Under the pieces are notes generated by a model that was not told the origin of the DNA, ran no database searches, and saw only the letters and a program-made list of their open reading frames with translations. From Thermus caliditerrae (GTDB lineage Bacteria; Deinococcota; Deinococci; Deinococcales; Thermaceae): a stretch of DNA of 64,000 bases. The position numbers were made by a program, and so were the translations under genes. Of this stretch, positions 35,879-45,980 are shown piece after piece (position 1 is the first letter of the stretch; each line of letters begins with the position of its first letter). The stretch lies in assembly GCF_021462525.1 (NCBI RefSeq), contig NZ_JAKEDT010000001.1, positions 281,177-345,176 of the forward strand, in the 5' to 3' direction.

Positions 35879-37768
35879 ATGAGGCGCCTTTGGGCTTTGC
35901 TCCTCCTCCTGGCCAGCGCTTCGGCCCAGGGCCTAGTCCTGCCCTTTGAGGGCCCCGAGGGCCACCGCCTGGCCCAGGCCTTCGCCCAGGGGCTGAAGGC
36001 CCCGCCCCCTACGGCGGTGGCCTTGGTCTTCCCCGACCTCCCCTGGCGGGGGAGCTACGACCTGGCCGGGGGGCTTTACACCCAGGCAGGGGCCCGGCTA
36101 GCCCTGGCAGCCACGGGGGCGGACTGGCTCCTTTTGGGCAAGCAGGAAGCGCAGGGCCTAAGGCTCTTCCTGGCCCGCAAAGGCGGGGTCAAGGAGGGCC
36201 TTTTCCGCACGCCCGACCTGGCCTGGCTCTGGCTCCAGGGGGAGGGACTGGCCCCCCGCTTCACCTCCCTGCCCTCCCCCTCCCTCTCCGAGGAGCAACT
36301 TCGGGCCCTGGCCCAGGGGGAAGCCCCCGACCCCCTGCACCGGTCCGCCCTGGACCTGAAGGAAGGCCGGGGGGCTGGGCTTCTGGAAGGCCTCCTGCCC
36401 CGGAGGCTCCTCCTCCTCTGGCAGGGGGAGCTCCCTTCCGCCTACCGCGCCTTCGCCCTCCTCTCCGAGGGTAAGCGGGAGGAGGCCTTGAAGCTGGCGG
36501 AAGGGATGCAAGGCGGCGACGTCCTGGAGAGAACTGCCGCCCACCTGGTCTTCCGGGCCCTCGAGGACCCCCGCTGGCAGGCCTCGGCCCGCGCCCTGAC
36601 CCAGGCCTTCCCCGAGCTCCCCTCGGCCTGGGAGGAGGTGAGCTTCGCCGCTTTCTCCGAGGAGAAGGGAGAAGAGGCCCGGGACGCCCTCTTAAAGGCC
36701 CTCCGGCTCAGGCCGGATTACTGGCTTTACTGGACCAACCTGGGCTGGGCCTACTACCTCACGGGGGACCTGCCCCGGGCCCTCCTGGCCTCGGAGCGGG
36801 CGGTGCGCCTCGGACCCAACGCCACCGCCTACTACAACCTGGGGCTTTTCAAGGCCATCTACGGGGATTTCCTGGGGGCCAAGGCCGCCTACGACCGGGC
36901 CCTCAGGCTGGACGAAGGGGAGGACTTCCAGGAAGCCCTCAAGGACCTGGAGGCCCGGCAGGAGCCCCTCACCCTCTACTTCCGCGCCTACGTCGCCGAG
37001 CGGACGGGCCTGCCCGCCCGCGAGCTCTACCAGGCTTTCCTCCAAACCCATCCGCAACATCCTGCGGCGTTCGCCGCCAAGAGGGCCTTGAAGCGCCTGG
37101 ATGAGGCCCGCGCCTCCTTGTCCCTGGTCAGGCTCAGCCTGATCCCAGGCGACGTGGACGCCCGCCCCTTCCGGGCCGGGGAGGCCATCTTCCCCGAGGT
37201 GGACCTGGAGGGCGCGCCCTTCCTGGAGCGGGGCCTTCTGGAAAGCAATCTCTGGCGGGAAGGAGAGGCCGTGGCGGAGGCGAAGAAGCCCGTGGGCTTC
37301 CCCCCCCTCACCGCCGCCCTGCGGGACACGGCCCCCGCCGTCACCCCTCCGGAGCCGGGTCGGTACACCCTGGAGGTGCGCTACGGAGAGGCCAAGGTCC
37401 TGGCGCCCTTGGAGGTGGGGCCGGAGAGCCTGGCCCGGAAGCTTTACGTGCTGGGCCTCGAGGTCCGGGACCTCTCGGGCCAGCCCCTCCTCACCCCCAA
37501 GGAAACCTTGGGAGCGGAGGGGGAGAGGTTGCTCCTGGAACGGACCCTAGAGGCCCTGAAGGAGGCCGCCCCCCTGGCCACCAGCCCCCGCTTCACCACC
37601 CCCCTGACCCGGGGGCCCTACGCGGGGAAGAGCGTTCAGGCCCTTCTGCAAGACCCCTCTCCCGAGATGGTGCGCGCCTTCTACCAGGCGGTGCTGGAAA
37701 ATCCGGAACTCCTGGCGGAAAACGACGTGGTCAACGCCCTCGTGAACTGGCTCCTCCAGGAGCCGTAA
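35879..37768 (+). CDS. Exported TPR-repeat protein
   Basis: 629 residues with a signal peptide (MRRLWALLLLLASASAQG). The middle (about 240-420) has TPR units, for example YWLYWTNLGWAYYLTGDLPRA and ATAYYNLGLFKAIYGDFLGA. The N-terminal 170 residues look like a TolB-N/FlgO-like alpha/beta region (VALVFPD, TGADWLLLG). The C-terminal part has beta segments with PGRYTLEVRYGE and ends in helices. No enzyme motif. Possibly a cell-envelope assembly or binding protein; the WecG-like gene upstream hints at envelope polymers. Function unknown. Confidence 0.82.
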   Translation: MRRLWALLLLLASASAQGLVLPFEGPEGHRLAQAFAQGLKAPPPTAVALVFPDLPWRGSYDLAGGLYTQAGARLALAATGADWLLLGKQEAQGLRLFLARKGGVKEGLFRTPDLAWLWLQGEGLAPRFTSLPSPSLSEEQLRALAQGEAPDPLHRSALDLKEGRGAGLLEGLLPRRLLLLWQGELPSAYRAFALLSEGKREEALKLAEGMQGGDVLERTAAHLVFRALEDPRWQASARALTQAFPELPSAWEEVSFAAFSEEKGEEARDALLKALRLRPDYWLYWTNLGWAYYLTGDLPRALLASERAVRLGPNATAYYNLGLFKAIYGDFLGAKAAYDRALRLDEGEDFQEALKDLEARQEPLTLYFRAYVAERTGLPARELYQAFLQTHPQHPAAFAAKRALKRLDEARASLSLVRLSLIPGDVDARPFRAGEAIFPEVDLEGAPFLERGLLESNLWREGEAVAEAKKPVGFPPLTAALRDTAPAVTPPEPGRYTLEVRYGEAKVLAPLEVGPESLARKLYVLGLEVRDLSGQPLLTPKETLGAEGERLLLERTLEALKEAAPLATSPRFTTPLTRGPYAGKSVQALLQDPSPEMVRAFYQAVLENPELLAENDVVNALVNWLLQEP

Positions 37769-37789
37769 CGCCGTAACGGCAAGGTAACG
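37765..37789 (+). repeat. Three direct GTAACG repeats upstream of the lipoprotein gene
   Basis: GTAACG occurs at 37765, 37773 and 37784 (spacing 8 and 11 bases), the first within the stop codon of the TPR gene. A weak -10 (TACACT, 37802-37807) follows. It may be a regulator-binding array; no regulator is identified. Confidence 0.5.
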
Positions 37790-37846
37790 GGCCTTTGGGT
37801 CTACACTAATCCTGGTCTCATTGGACCGGATTGGAGGCGTATTTGC

Positions 37847-39106
37847 ATGGGCATTTCCAAGCATTGGCGCATGGGAGTTTTTGCTCTGGTAGCGGCGCTG
37901 GGGGCCTGTTCCAGCCCCCAAGGGGTTAACCCCACCATGGTGGTCCCCGGCCCCAGGGACGACGCCGGCGGGGACCCCGCCCAGGCCTGCAGCGAGGTGG
38001 CCGAGGGCCCCATGGGCAAGGCCGGGGGCATGCTGGTGTGGAACACCGCCGACACCCTCTACGTGCGGCTTTCGGGCGTTTCCCCCTGGCAGCTCACGGA
38101 GAGCCACGCCTACGCGGGTACCGCTGCTCCCGGCAGCTGGTGGAGCTTCCCCGCCCAGGCGGTCCATGACCCCTACGTGGACACCTTCACCTACGCCTTC
38201 TCTCTGGCGGACCTGGGTGTGGGTGCGGGGGACACCCTGCAGGTGGCTGGGCACGCCTTTTTCATGACCCCCAGCTACAGCTTTGCCGAAGCCCAGGGCC
38301 AAGTGGAGTTTGTGGTCCAGCGCTGCGGGAACGTTCCGCCCCAGCCGGGGAAGGACATCGTGGTCTATAACGACATCAACCCCTTCGACAACAAGGGCAT
38401 GGCCAACCCCAACAACCAGCTCATGGTGAAGAACCTGGTGGTCTACACCACCTCGGGACCCAGAGACACAGGCACCAAGGTGCTCTTCGACCGGGGGCGG
38501 CAGTCGGTGTGCGGGGGCACGGGCGAGTGCAACGACGCCAACCTGGCCACCATGCGCAGCGTCATCCAGGCTCAGGGCTTTTCCATAGAGGAGCTCAACT
38601 CCACCCAAGGCTCCATCACCGCCATCGCCCCCGAGGTGAAGGTCATCTTCCTCTGGAACCCCAGGGAAACCTTCACCAACGCCGAGGTGAACGTCCTCAA
38701 GGGCTTCGCCGCTGAAGGCGGGCGCGTGGTCTTCATCGGGGAGTGGCAGGGCTACTACGACGCCATCACCCTGGAGAACGACTTCCTGGGCAAGATGGGC
38801 GCGGTGATGACCAATACCGGCCAGGCGGTGGACTGCGGCTACAACACCCTGCCCAGCGCCTCGCTTCGCCCCCACCAGATCACCCAGGGCATGACCGACG
38901 TCACCATCGCTTGCTCCTCGGTTCTGGTGCCGGGCCCCAACGACTACCCCCTCTACTACGACTCCACCAACACCAAGGTGCTCTCGGCGGTGGCCACCAT
39001 AGACGTGACCCCCCTGCCCCTTGGACTGGTCCAGCCCACCCAGCTTCAGGTGAGCCCACAAAGCATCTATCCCCTGCTGAACCCGGGCTCTTCCACCGGC
39101 CATTAG
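37847..39106 (+). CDS. Lipoprotein of unknown function
   Basis: 419 residues. Residues 1-21 form a lipoprotein signal: basic start, MGVFALVAALGAC with the lipobox cysteine at 21, then SSPQG. The middle (about 50-165) resembles a beta domain. Residues about 180-380 look like a Rossmann-type, DUF4350/GATase-like region (KDIVVYND, EVKVIFLWNP, EGGRVVFIGEWQGYYD). Extra cysteines suggest disulfides. No catalytic triad is clear. It has its own promoter region, and a strong terminator follows. Confidence 0.78.
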   Translation: MGISKHWRMGVFALVAALGACSSPQGVNPTMVVPGPRDDAGGDPAQACSEVAEGPMGKAGGMLVWNTADTLYVRLSGVSPWQLTESHAYAGTAAPGSWWSFPAQAVHDPYVDTFTYAFSLADLGVGAGDTLQVAGHAFFMTPSYSFAEAQGQVEFVVQRCGNVPPQPGKDIVVYNDINPFDNKGMANPNNQLMVKNLVVYTTSGPRDTGTKVLFDRGRQSVCGGTGECNDANLATMRSVIQAQGFSIEELNSTQGSITAIAPEVKVIFLWNPRETFTNAEVNVLKGFAAEGGRVVFIGEWQGYYDAITLENDFLGKMGAVMTNTGQAVDCGYNTLPSASLRPHQITQGMTDVTIACSSVLVPGPNDYPLYYDSTNTKVLSAVATIDVTPLPLGLVQPTQLQVSPQSIYPLLNPGSSTGH

Positions 39107-39121
39107 GCGAAGCAAACGAAC

Positions 39122-39150
39122 ACCTCCCGCCCTCGGGCGGGAGGTCTTTT
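39122..39150 (+). terminator. Strong terminator after the lipoprotein gene
   Basis: ACCTCCCGCCC pairs perfectly with GGGCGGGAGGT, followed by CTTTT. Its last base is also the encoded 3' A of the tRNA on the other strand. Confidence 0.85.
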
Positions 39151-39225
39151 GGTGGAGCCGAGGGGATTCGAACCCCTGACCTCCTGAGTGCGATTCAGGC
39201 GCGCTCCCAGCTGCGCCACGGCCCC
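39150..39225 (-). tRNA. tRNA-Ala (anticodon CGC)
   Basis: 76 nt on the minus strand. The acceptor GGGGCCG pairs with CGGCTCC and includes the G3-U70 pair that marks alanine tRNA. D-arm GCGC-AGCTGGGA-GCGC, anticodon arm CCTGA-ATCGCAC-TCAGG with anticodon CGC, T-arm AGGGG-TTCGAAT-CCCCT, and an encoded CCA. Reads GCG codons. An upstream promoter fits TAGACA (39260-39265), 17 bp, TACCAT (39237-39242). Confidence 0.95.
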
Positions 39226-39236
39226 ACGCGCCCTAT

Positions 39237-39265
39237 ATGGTAGCGGGGGGCTTTAGCCTTGTCTA
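39237..39265 (-). promoter_or_regulatory. Promoter of tRNA-Ala
   Basis: TAGACA and TACCAT with 17-bp spacing on the minus strand; transcription would begin about seven bases before the mature tRNA. The -35 box directly abuts the target duplication of the insertion sequence. Confidence 0.55.
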
Positions 39266-39271
39266 GTCCCC
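39266..39271. repeat. Target-site duplication, left copy
   Basis: GTCCCC immediately outside the left IS end; identical to the copy at 40408-40413. Confidence 0.85.
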
Positions 39272-40407
39272 TGTAATCGGTCAATACATCTGAGACTGGG
39301 GGACCGACTCCGCTTGCATTTTAGCCAAGAACTCCAGGGGCGCCAGCCCCCCCAGGGCCATGTGGGGCCTGCGGTGGTTGTAGTACGCCAGATAAGCGTC
39401 CAGCTCGGCCTGCAGGCGCACAAGCCCCCTTGGCAAGGGCAGGGTATAAAACTCGTCGCGGAAGGTGCGCTGCATCCGCTCCACGTGCCCGTTGAGCTTC
39501 GGGCTCCGTGGGGGCAGCACAAAGAGCCGGATTCCCAGGCTCCGGCAGGCTTCCTCAAACTCGGCCATGAACTCGCTCCCCCCGTCCACCTGGACGGCCC
39601 GGATGGGGAAGGGGGCCTTGGTCACGAGGGCGGAGAGGAATCCCGCCGCCAGGTTGGCCGTGGCCCTGGTGTGCACCTGGGCCAGGGAGAAGCGCGTGAC
39701 CAGGTCCAGGGCCGAGAAGTGCTTGACCACCTCCCCGGGCCCTAGGGTCACGGTGAGGGTGTCCAACTGCACCAGGTCCCCGGGCGCCCTGGCCTCGTAT
39801 CCCCGGGGCTTCCTCTGGGCGTAGGGCCTCTGGGGTCTTGGCCTCCCCTTGCCCTGCCTCGTCCGGGCCAGGAAGGCGGCCACCCTTTCCACCCGCCCCC
39901 TGGCTTCCAGATGGGCGAGGATGCGGCCCACGGTGCGCTCGCTGACCTCAAAACCTCCCTTCCTCAAGCTCCACCAGATGGGCCAGCGGCCCCAGGTGGG
40001 GTTTTGTCTCCGCAAGTCCTCGGTGGCGATGAGGAGTTCGGAGGTCCAGTGCACCTTCCGCCGTAGGCGTTTGGGGCGTTTGGGTTTCGGAAGAAGGCCT
40101 TTAAGTCCTTCGTCCTTGAGCCTGCTCCGCCAGCGGTGATAGGTGGCCCGGCTGATCCCCACCAGGGCCTGGATCTCGGGCCAGCTCACCCCGTGCTTCC
40201 TGAACGCCTCCACCTGCTTGAGCTTGCGCAGCCGTTCCTGGACCAGGGGGTCGCCGGCCCCCGCCATCTCCAGCTCCTGGGCCTTCCTCGCTCCTCGCCA
40301 GATCGCTTTGCCAACCGTGGTAAGCTGCACTCGGGGGGCCTCCTTCCGGAGTCGGTCCCCCTCTTTTTATCCCAGCCCAGAGTCTCACATGTGTTTGTCC
40401 GGGTTCA
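39272..40407 (-). mobile_element. IS481-like insertion sequence
   Basis: 1136 bp, beginning TG and ending CA, with imperfect terminal inverted repeats of 26-27 bp (39272-39297 and 40381-40407, both ending in TGAGACT when read inward). An inner perfect 15-bp inverted repeat lies at 39298-39312 and 40347-40361. On the right side, 19 extra bases between the two repeats hold A/T-rich sequence (GGATAAAAAG) that may be the transposase promoter. Flanked by the 6-bp duplication GTCCCC. It encodes one DDE transposase and looks intact, so the insertion may be recent. Confidence 0.88.
39281..40330 (-). CDS. IS481-family DDE transposase
   Basis: 349 residues. The N-terminal helix-turn-helix is visible (FRKHGVSWPEIQALVGISRATYHRWRSR, read in two parts, about 43-70), followed by a second DNA-binding region rich in basic residues, and an rve/integrase catalytic core with D in VQLDTLTV (~189), D in RAVQVDGGSEF (~251) and E in LNGHVERMQRTF (~288). 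It ends YYNHRRPHMALGGLAPLEFL, typical of the family. GTG start behind GGAAGGAGG. The stop lies within the left terminal repeat. Confidence 0.93.
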   Translation of the reverse strand: MQLTTVGKAIWRGARKAQELEMAGAGDPLVQERLRKLKQVEAFRKHGVSWPEIQALVGISRATYHRWRSRLKDEGLKGLLPKPKRPKRLRRKVHWTSELLIATEDLRRQNPTWGRWPIWWSLRKGGFEVSERTVGRILAHLEARGRVERVAAFLARTRQGKGRPRPQRPYAQRKPRGYEARAPGDLVQLDTLTVTLGPGEVVKHFSALDLVTRFSLAQVHTRATANLAAGFLSALVTKAPFPIRAVQVDGGSEFMAEFEEACRSLGIRLFVLPPRSPKLNGHVERMQRTFRDEFYTLPLPRGLVRLQAELDAYLAYYNHRRPHMALGGLAPLEFLAKMQAESVPQSQMY

Positions 40408-40767
40408 GTCCCCTTCCTTAAGGCGCACCTCCACCCGGCCCTTCTTGTCCTTCACGGAAAGCTTGGCCTTGGCCTTGCCCTTTCGGTACTCCGCTTTCCA
40501 CTCGTCCTTCTTCACCTCATACTTCACCCGCACCCAACCCCGGCGGCGAAGGTCCTCGTCGTGGTGGCGGAAGATGGCCTCCGCCTGGGAGTAGCGGTAG
40601 ACCACCACAAGCCCCTGGGGCTCCGGAAGGCGCTCCAACACCACCGCCTGGGGAAAAAGGTTGAAGGAAAGGGTGGCGGTGATGCGGAGCTCCATGGAGC
40701 TGGAGGGATTCGCCTCGAGGGCCCAGGCGAGCACCAGTAGGGGCAGCATTCCCAGCACCTTGCGCAT
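40405..40767 (-). CDS. Small exported protein of unknown function, stop codon supplied by the IS
   Basis: 120 residues with a signal peptide (MRKVLGMLPLLVLAWALEA) and a strongly basic C-terminal half (KVKYEVKKDEWKAEYRKGKAKAKLSVK). No known motif. The TGA stop is the terminal TGA of the insertion sequence. Reading across the IS, the ancestral sequence would be GAAGGGGAC followed by TAG, so the protein is the same with or without the element. Probably envelope or extracellular; it might bind polyanions (guess). Confidence 0.75.
   Translation of the reverse strand: MRKVLGMLPLLVLAWALEANPSSSMELRITATLSFNLFPQAVVLERLPEPQGLVVVYRYSQAEAIFRHHDEDLRRRGWVRVKYEVKKDEWKAEYRKGKAKAKLSVKDKKGRVEVRLKEGD
40408..40413. 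repeat. Target-site duplication, right copy
   Basis: GTCCCC immediately outside the right IS end. Confidence 0.85.
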
Positions 40768-40773
40768 ACTCCT

Positions 40774-40779
40774 AGCCTA
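40774..40779 (-). promoter_or_regulatory. -10 box for the small exported protein
   Basis: TAGGCT on the minus strand, six bases before the ATG. Confidence 0.35.
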
Positions 40780-40817
40780 CCGCACCTCCCCTCGCACCCC
40801 CTGAGCGCCGCCTAAAG

Positions 40818-40823
40818 TAAACT
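40818..40823 (+). promoter_or_regulatory. -10 box for ddrA
   Basis: TAAACT, six bases before the ATG; leaderless. Confidence 0.45.
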
Positions 40824-40829
40824 TGAGGT

Positions 40830-41473
40830 ATGGACGAAGTTTGGCAAAAGCTCGCCGAACCCTTTCCTCCCGGCGAGGTGCAGTGGCGCATTGAGGCCAC
40901 GAGCCGGGACAAGCGGCGGGCCCTGGTGGTGCCCTACGTGGACGCCCGCACCGTTCTGGACCGGCTGGACCGGGTGGTGGGGCCCGAGGGGTGGCAGGAC
41001 GCCTACGAGGTCCTGGCCGATGCCGAGCGCACGGTGAGGGACGAGCGGGGCGAGCGGCGGGAGCGGCTGGTGGAGGTGAAGTGCCGCCTCACCATCCGCG
41101 GGGTGACCAAGGAGGACGTGGGGGAAGGGGACTCCCTGAAGGCGGCCTTCTCCGATGCGCTGAAAAGAGCCGCCGTCAAGTTCGGGGTGGGCCGCTACCT
41201 CTACCGCCTGGAAAAGCAGTGGGTGGACTACGACCCGGAAAAGGGGCGCTTCACCCCACCCAGGCTGCCTGAGGGCGAAGGAGCCCCGGAGGCCGCCCCC
41301 CCGGAGGAGGAAAAGCCCGAGGCCTACCGGCTCATCGACCAGCTCATGGAGCGCCTGAAGGAAAAGGGCCTGGGTAAGGAGGCCGCCAAGATCGTCACCA
41401 AATACGGGGGGTACGGCAAGACCCCAGAGGAAACCAAGCGCCTCTACGGGGAGCTCCGCGCCCTGCTCAAAGG

Positions 41474-41477
<4 letters not shown>
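40830..41477 (+). CDS. ddrA: DdrA-like single-strand DNA annealing protein (Rad52 family)
   Basis: 215 residues. The Rad52/22 core is seen in VQWRIEATSRDKRRALVVPYVDARTVLDRLD (residues 18-48, read in pieces), GPEGWQDAYEVL near 51, CRLTIRG near 89, and AAFSDALKRAAVKFGVGRYLYRL near 108-130. A flexible acidic linker (EGAPEAAPPEEEKPE) precedes a helical tail. DdrA protects 3' DNA ends in Deinococcus, the sister genus. Overlaps the phosphoesterase gene by four bases. Confidence 0.88.
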
Positions 41478-43028
<1,551 letters not shown>

Positions 43029-43115
43029 CTGGCAAACTTCCGATAAATAAGCGCATTACACCGATTAGCCTTCCCCTCAGTGTAGGCCAACCCTTTTGTC
43101 CCAGGGGCGGGGTGG

Positions 43116-43121
43116 TAAGAT
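43116..43121 (+). promoter_or_regulatory. -10 box for the nqo operon
   Basis: TAAGAT in the 169-base gap before nqo7; implied leader about 70 bases with AAAGGAGGGG before the TTG start. The gap also holds GTGTAA (43023), TTACAC (43056) and CAGTGTA (43078), possible half-sites of an operator. Confidence 0.4.
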
Positions 43122-43197
43122 GGGCGGGAAATGAGGCGGGAGTCTGAGGGGTGCTTGGGCTCCCACCTCGTGAAGAGATGCACGAAAGGAGGGGACC

Positions 43198-43557
43198 TTG
43201 GCGCCGATCGCGGAGTATGTAAACGTCCTCATCTATCTGGGAGTGGCCCTCTTCATCGGGGTGGCGGCCCTAGCGGTGGGGGCCCTGTTGGGTCCCAAGA
43301 AGCCGGGGAAGGCCAAGCTCATGCCCTACGAGTCGGGGAACGACCCTGCGGGGGAGGTGCGGCGCTTTCCCGTGCACTTCTACGTGGTGGCCATGCTCTT
43401 CATCCTCTTTGACGTGGAGGTGGCCTTCCTTTGGCCCTACGCGGTGAGTGCGGGAAGCTTGGGGCTTTACGGGTTCTGGGGGGTCTTGGGCTTCACCCTC
43501 CTGCTCTTCGTGGGCTTCCTCTACGAGTGGTGGAAGGGGGTGATGCGGTGGCACTGA
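43198..43557 (+). CDS. nqo7: NADH-quinone oxidoreductase subunit 7 (NuoA)
   Basis: Small membrane subunit of complex I. 119 residues with three membrane helices; the conserved YESGNDPAG loop lies near residue 44 and the acidic [11 protein letters not shown] near 70. TTG start behind GAAAGGAGGGG. First gene of the 14-gene nqo operon, order 7-6-5-4-2-1-3-8-9-10-11-12-13-14. Confidence 0.96.
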   Translation: MAPIAEYVNVLIYLGVALFIGVAALAVGALLGPKKPGKAKLMPYESGNDPAGEVRRFPVHFYVVAMLFILFDVEVAFLWPYAVSAGSLGLYGFWGVLGFTLLLFVGFLYEWWKGVMRWH

Positions 43558-44093
43558 AGGACCTCTTTGAGAAAGACGTTCAGGAACTGGAAAGGGAGGG
43601 CATCCTCTTCACCACCCTGGAGAAGCTGGTGGCCTGGGGCCGCTCCAACAGCCTCTGGCCTGCCACGTTTGGCCTCGCCTGCTGCGCCATCGAGATGATG
43701 GCCTCCACCGACGCCCGCAACGACCTGGCCCGCTTTGGCAGCGAGGTCTTCCGGGCAAGCCCCCGCCAGGCGGACGTGATGATCGTGGCGGGGAGGCTTT
43801 CCAAGAAGATGGCCCCGGTGATGCGCCGGGTCTGGGAGCAAATGCCCGACCCCAAGTGGGTGATCTCCATGGGGGCCTGCGCCAGCTCCGGGGGCATGTT
43901 CAACAACTACGCCATCGTGCAGAACGTGGACTCGGTGGTGCCGGTGGACGTCTACGTGCCGGGTTGCCCGCCCCGTCCCGAGGCCCTCATCTACGCGGTG
44001 ATGCAGCTCCAGAAGAAGGTGCGGGGCCAGGCGGTGAACGAGCGGGGGGAGAGGCTTCCCCCGGTGGCTGCCTGGCGCCGGACAAGGGGGTGA
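43548..44093 (+). CDS. nqo6: NADH-quinone oxidoreductase subunit 6 (NuoB)
   Basis: Holds cluster N2, the last Fe-S centre before quinone. 181 residues when started at GTG 43548 ([12 protein letters not shown]), the same length as T. thermophilus Nqo6. N2 ligands: the CC pair in LACCAIEM near 45, GACASSGG near 111 and PGCPPRPE near 140. Overlaps nqo7 by ten bases. The longer frame upstream is antisense-like. Confidence 0.96.
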   Translation: MALKDLFEKDVQELEREGILFTTLEKLVAWGRSNSLWPATFGLACCAIEMMASTDARNDLARFGSEVFRASPRQADVMIVAGRLSKKMAPVMRRVWEQMPDPKWVISMGACASSGGMFNNYAIVQNVDSVVPVDVYVPGCPPRPEALIYAVMQLQKKVRGQAVNERGERLPPVAAWRRTRG

Positions 44094-44096
44094 AGC

Positions 44097-44732
44097 GTGC
44101 GGCTTCAGGTCGTTTTAGAGGAGGCCCAGACCAAGGGCTACGCCGTAGAGGACAACGGACTTGGGAACCTCTGGGTGGTCCTGCCCCGGGAGGCTCTCAA
44201 GGGGGAGATGGCCCGCTACAAGGAGCTGGGCTTCAACTACCTGGCGGACATCGTGGGCATAGACTACCTGGAGTACCCGGACCCTAAGCCCGAGCGCTTC
44301 TCGGTGGTCTACGAGCTGGTTTCCCTGCCAGGGTGGCGGGACGGGGATGGGAGCCGCTTCTTCGTCCGGGTTTACGTGCCGGAGAAGGACCCCGTGCTTC
44401 CCACGGTGACCGACCTCTGGGGGAGCGCGAACTTCCTGGAGCGGGAGGTGTACGACATGTTCGGCATCGTCTTTGAAGGACACCCCGACCTCCGGAAGAT
44501 CCTGACCCCGGAGGACCTCGAGGGCCACCCCCTGCGCAAGGACTTCCCCCTAGGCGAAACCCCCACCCTGTTCCGCGAGGGGCGCTTCATCGTGCCCTGG
44601 GAGTTCCGGGCCGCCCTCAAGGGCAAGAGCCCCGGCCTCACCGCCTACCGGGGCGGTAGCCGCAAGGGGTACAAGGCGCTCTGGGCGGACCTCATGAAGG
44701 CCAAAGGAGACAAGAGCCCCGGTAGGGGCTAG
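44097..44732 (+). CDS. nqo5: NADH-quinone oxidoreductase subunit 5 (NuoC)
   Basis: 30-kDa-type subunit of the peripheral arm, joining the N2 module. 211 residues. Family signature [19 protein letters not shown] near 66 and [27 protein letters not shown] (two parts) near 113-140, then [13 protein letters not shown] start three bases after nqo6. Confidence 0.95.
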   Translation: MRLQVVLEEAQTKGYAVEDNGLGNLWVVLPREALKGEMARYKELGFNYLADIVGIDYLEYPDPKPERFSVVYELVSLPGWRDGDGSRFFVRVYVPEKDPVLPTVTDLWGSANFLEREVYDMFGIVFEGHPDLRKILTPEDLEGHPLRKDFPLGETPTLFREGRFIVPWEFRAALKGKSPGLTAYRGGSRKGYKALWADLMKAKGDKSPGRG

Positions 44733-44750
44733 GTTGGCTAGGGAGGCCAA

Positions 44751-45971
44751 ATGAAGGACTACCTGGACCTGGACCCACAGGTGGCGGAGGAACCCAAGGA
44801 GCTCCGCACCGAGGTCATGACCCTCAACGTGGGCCCGCAGCACCCCTCCACCCACGGGGTCTTGCGGGTGGTGGTCACCCTCTCGGGCGAGGAGGTCTTG
44901 GACCTCGTGCCCCACATCGGCTACCTCCACACGGGCTTTGAGAAGAACATGGAGAACCGGACGTATACGCAGGTCATCACGTATACGCCCCGGATGGACT
45001 ACCTCCACTCCTTCGCCCACGACCTGGCCTACGCCCTGGCGGTGGAGCGGCTGGTGGGAGCGGTGGTGCCGCCTCGAGCCCAGACCATCCGCATCATCCT
45101 GAACGAGCTCTCCCGCCTGGCCAGCCACCTGGTCTTCCTGGGCACCGGGCTTTTGGACCTGGGGGCCCTCACCCCCTTCTTCTACGCCTTCCGCGAGCGG
45201 GAGGCCATCCTGGACCTCTTCGAGTGGGTGACCGGCCAGCGCTTCCACCACAACTACATCCGCATCGGCGGGGTCAAGGAAGACCTCCCCGAGGAGTTCG
45301 TGCCCGAGCTGACGAAGTTCCTGCAGGTCCTGCCCCACCGCATCGACGAGTACGAGGCCCTCTTTGCGGGAAGCCCCATCTTCCACGAAAGGGCCCGGGG
45401 CGTGGGGGTCATCCCCCCCGAGGTGGCCATCCACCTGGGCCTCACCGGAGGCTCTTTGAGGGCTAGTGGGGTGAACTACGACGTGCGCAAGGCCTACCCC
45501 TACGGGGGCTACGACACCTACCAGTTTGAAGTGCCCCTGGGAGAGCAGGGGGACGTGTTTGACCGGATGCTGGTGCGTATCCGGGAGATGCGGGAGTCGG
45601 TGAAGATCATAAAGCAGGCCCTGGAGCGGCTGGAACCGGGGCCGGTGCGCGATCCCAACCCCCAGATCACCCCCCCTCCCAGGCATCTCCTGGAAACCTC
45701 CATGGAGGCGGTCATCTACCACTTCAAGCACTACACCGAGGGCTTCCACCCCCCCAAGGGCGAGGTGTACGTGCCCACGGAATCTGCCAGGGGCGAACTG
45801 GGGTACTACATCGTTTCCGATGGAGGCAGCATGCCCTACCGGGTGAAGGTGCGGGCCCCCAGCTTCGTCAACCTGCAAAGCCTCCCCTACGCCACCAAGG
45901 GGGAGCAGGTGCCCGACATGGTGGCCATCATCGCCAGCCTGGACCCTGTCATGGGCGACGTGGACCGCTAA
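44751..45971 (+). CDS. nqo4: NADH-quinone oxidoreductase subunit 4 (NuoD)
   Basis: 49-kDa-type subunit that forms the quinone site with Nqo6. 406 residues. The quinone-site HPSTHGV lies near residue 28 and [11 protein letters not shown] near 78; the hydrogenase-like fold is seen in DDxR-type text near the middle and [14 protein letters not shown] near 344. Spacing of 18 bases from nqo5, with its own ribosome site GGGAGG. Confidence 0.97.
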   Translation: MKDYLDLDPQVAEEPKELRTEVMTLNVGPQHPSTHGVLRVVVTLSGEEVLDLVPHIGYLHTGFEKNMENRTYTQVITYTPRMDYLHSFAHDLAYALAVERLVGAVVPPRAQTIRIILNELSRLASHLVFLGTGLLDLGALTPFFYAFREREAILDLFEWVTGQRFHHNYIRIGGVKEDLPEEFVPELTKFLQVLPHRIDEYEALFAGSPIFHERARGVGVIPPEVAIHLGLTGGSLRASGVNYDVRKAYPYGGYDTYQFEVPLGEQGDVFDRMLVRIREMRESVKIIKQALERLEPGPVRDPNPQITPPPRHLLETSMEAVIYHFKHYTEGFHPPKGEVYVPTESARGELGYYIVSDGGSMPYRVKVRAPSFVNLQSLPYATKGEQVPDMVAIIASLDPVMGDVDR

Positions 45972-45980
45972 GGAGGGAAG

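Noticed and set aside
37547-39115. Minus-strand frame of 522 codons opposite the TPR and lipoprotein genes
   Set aside because: It spans the end of one gene, a promoter region and another gene; the plus-strand proteins have clear signal peptides.
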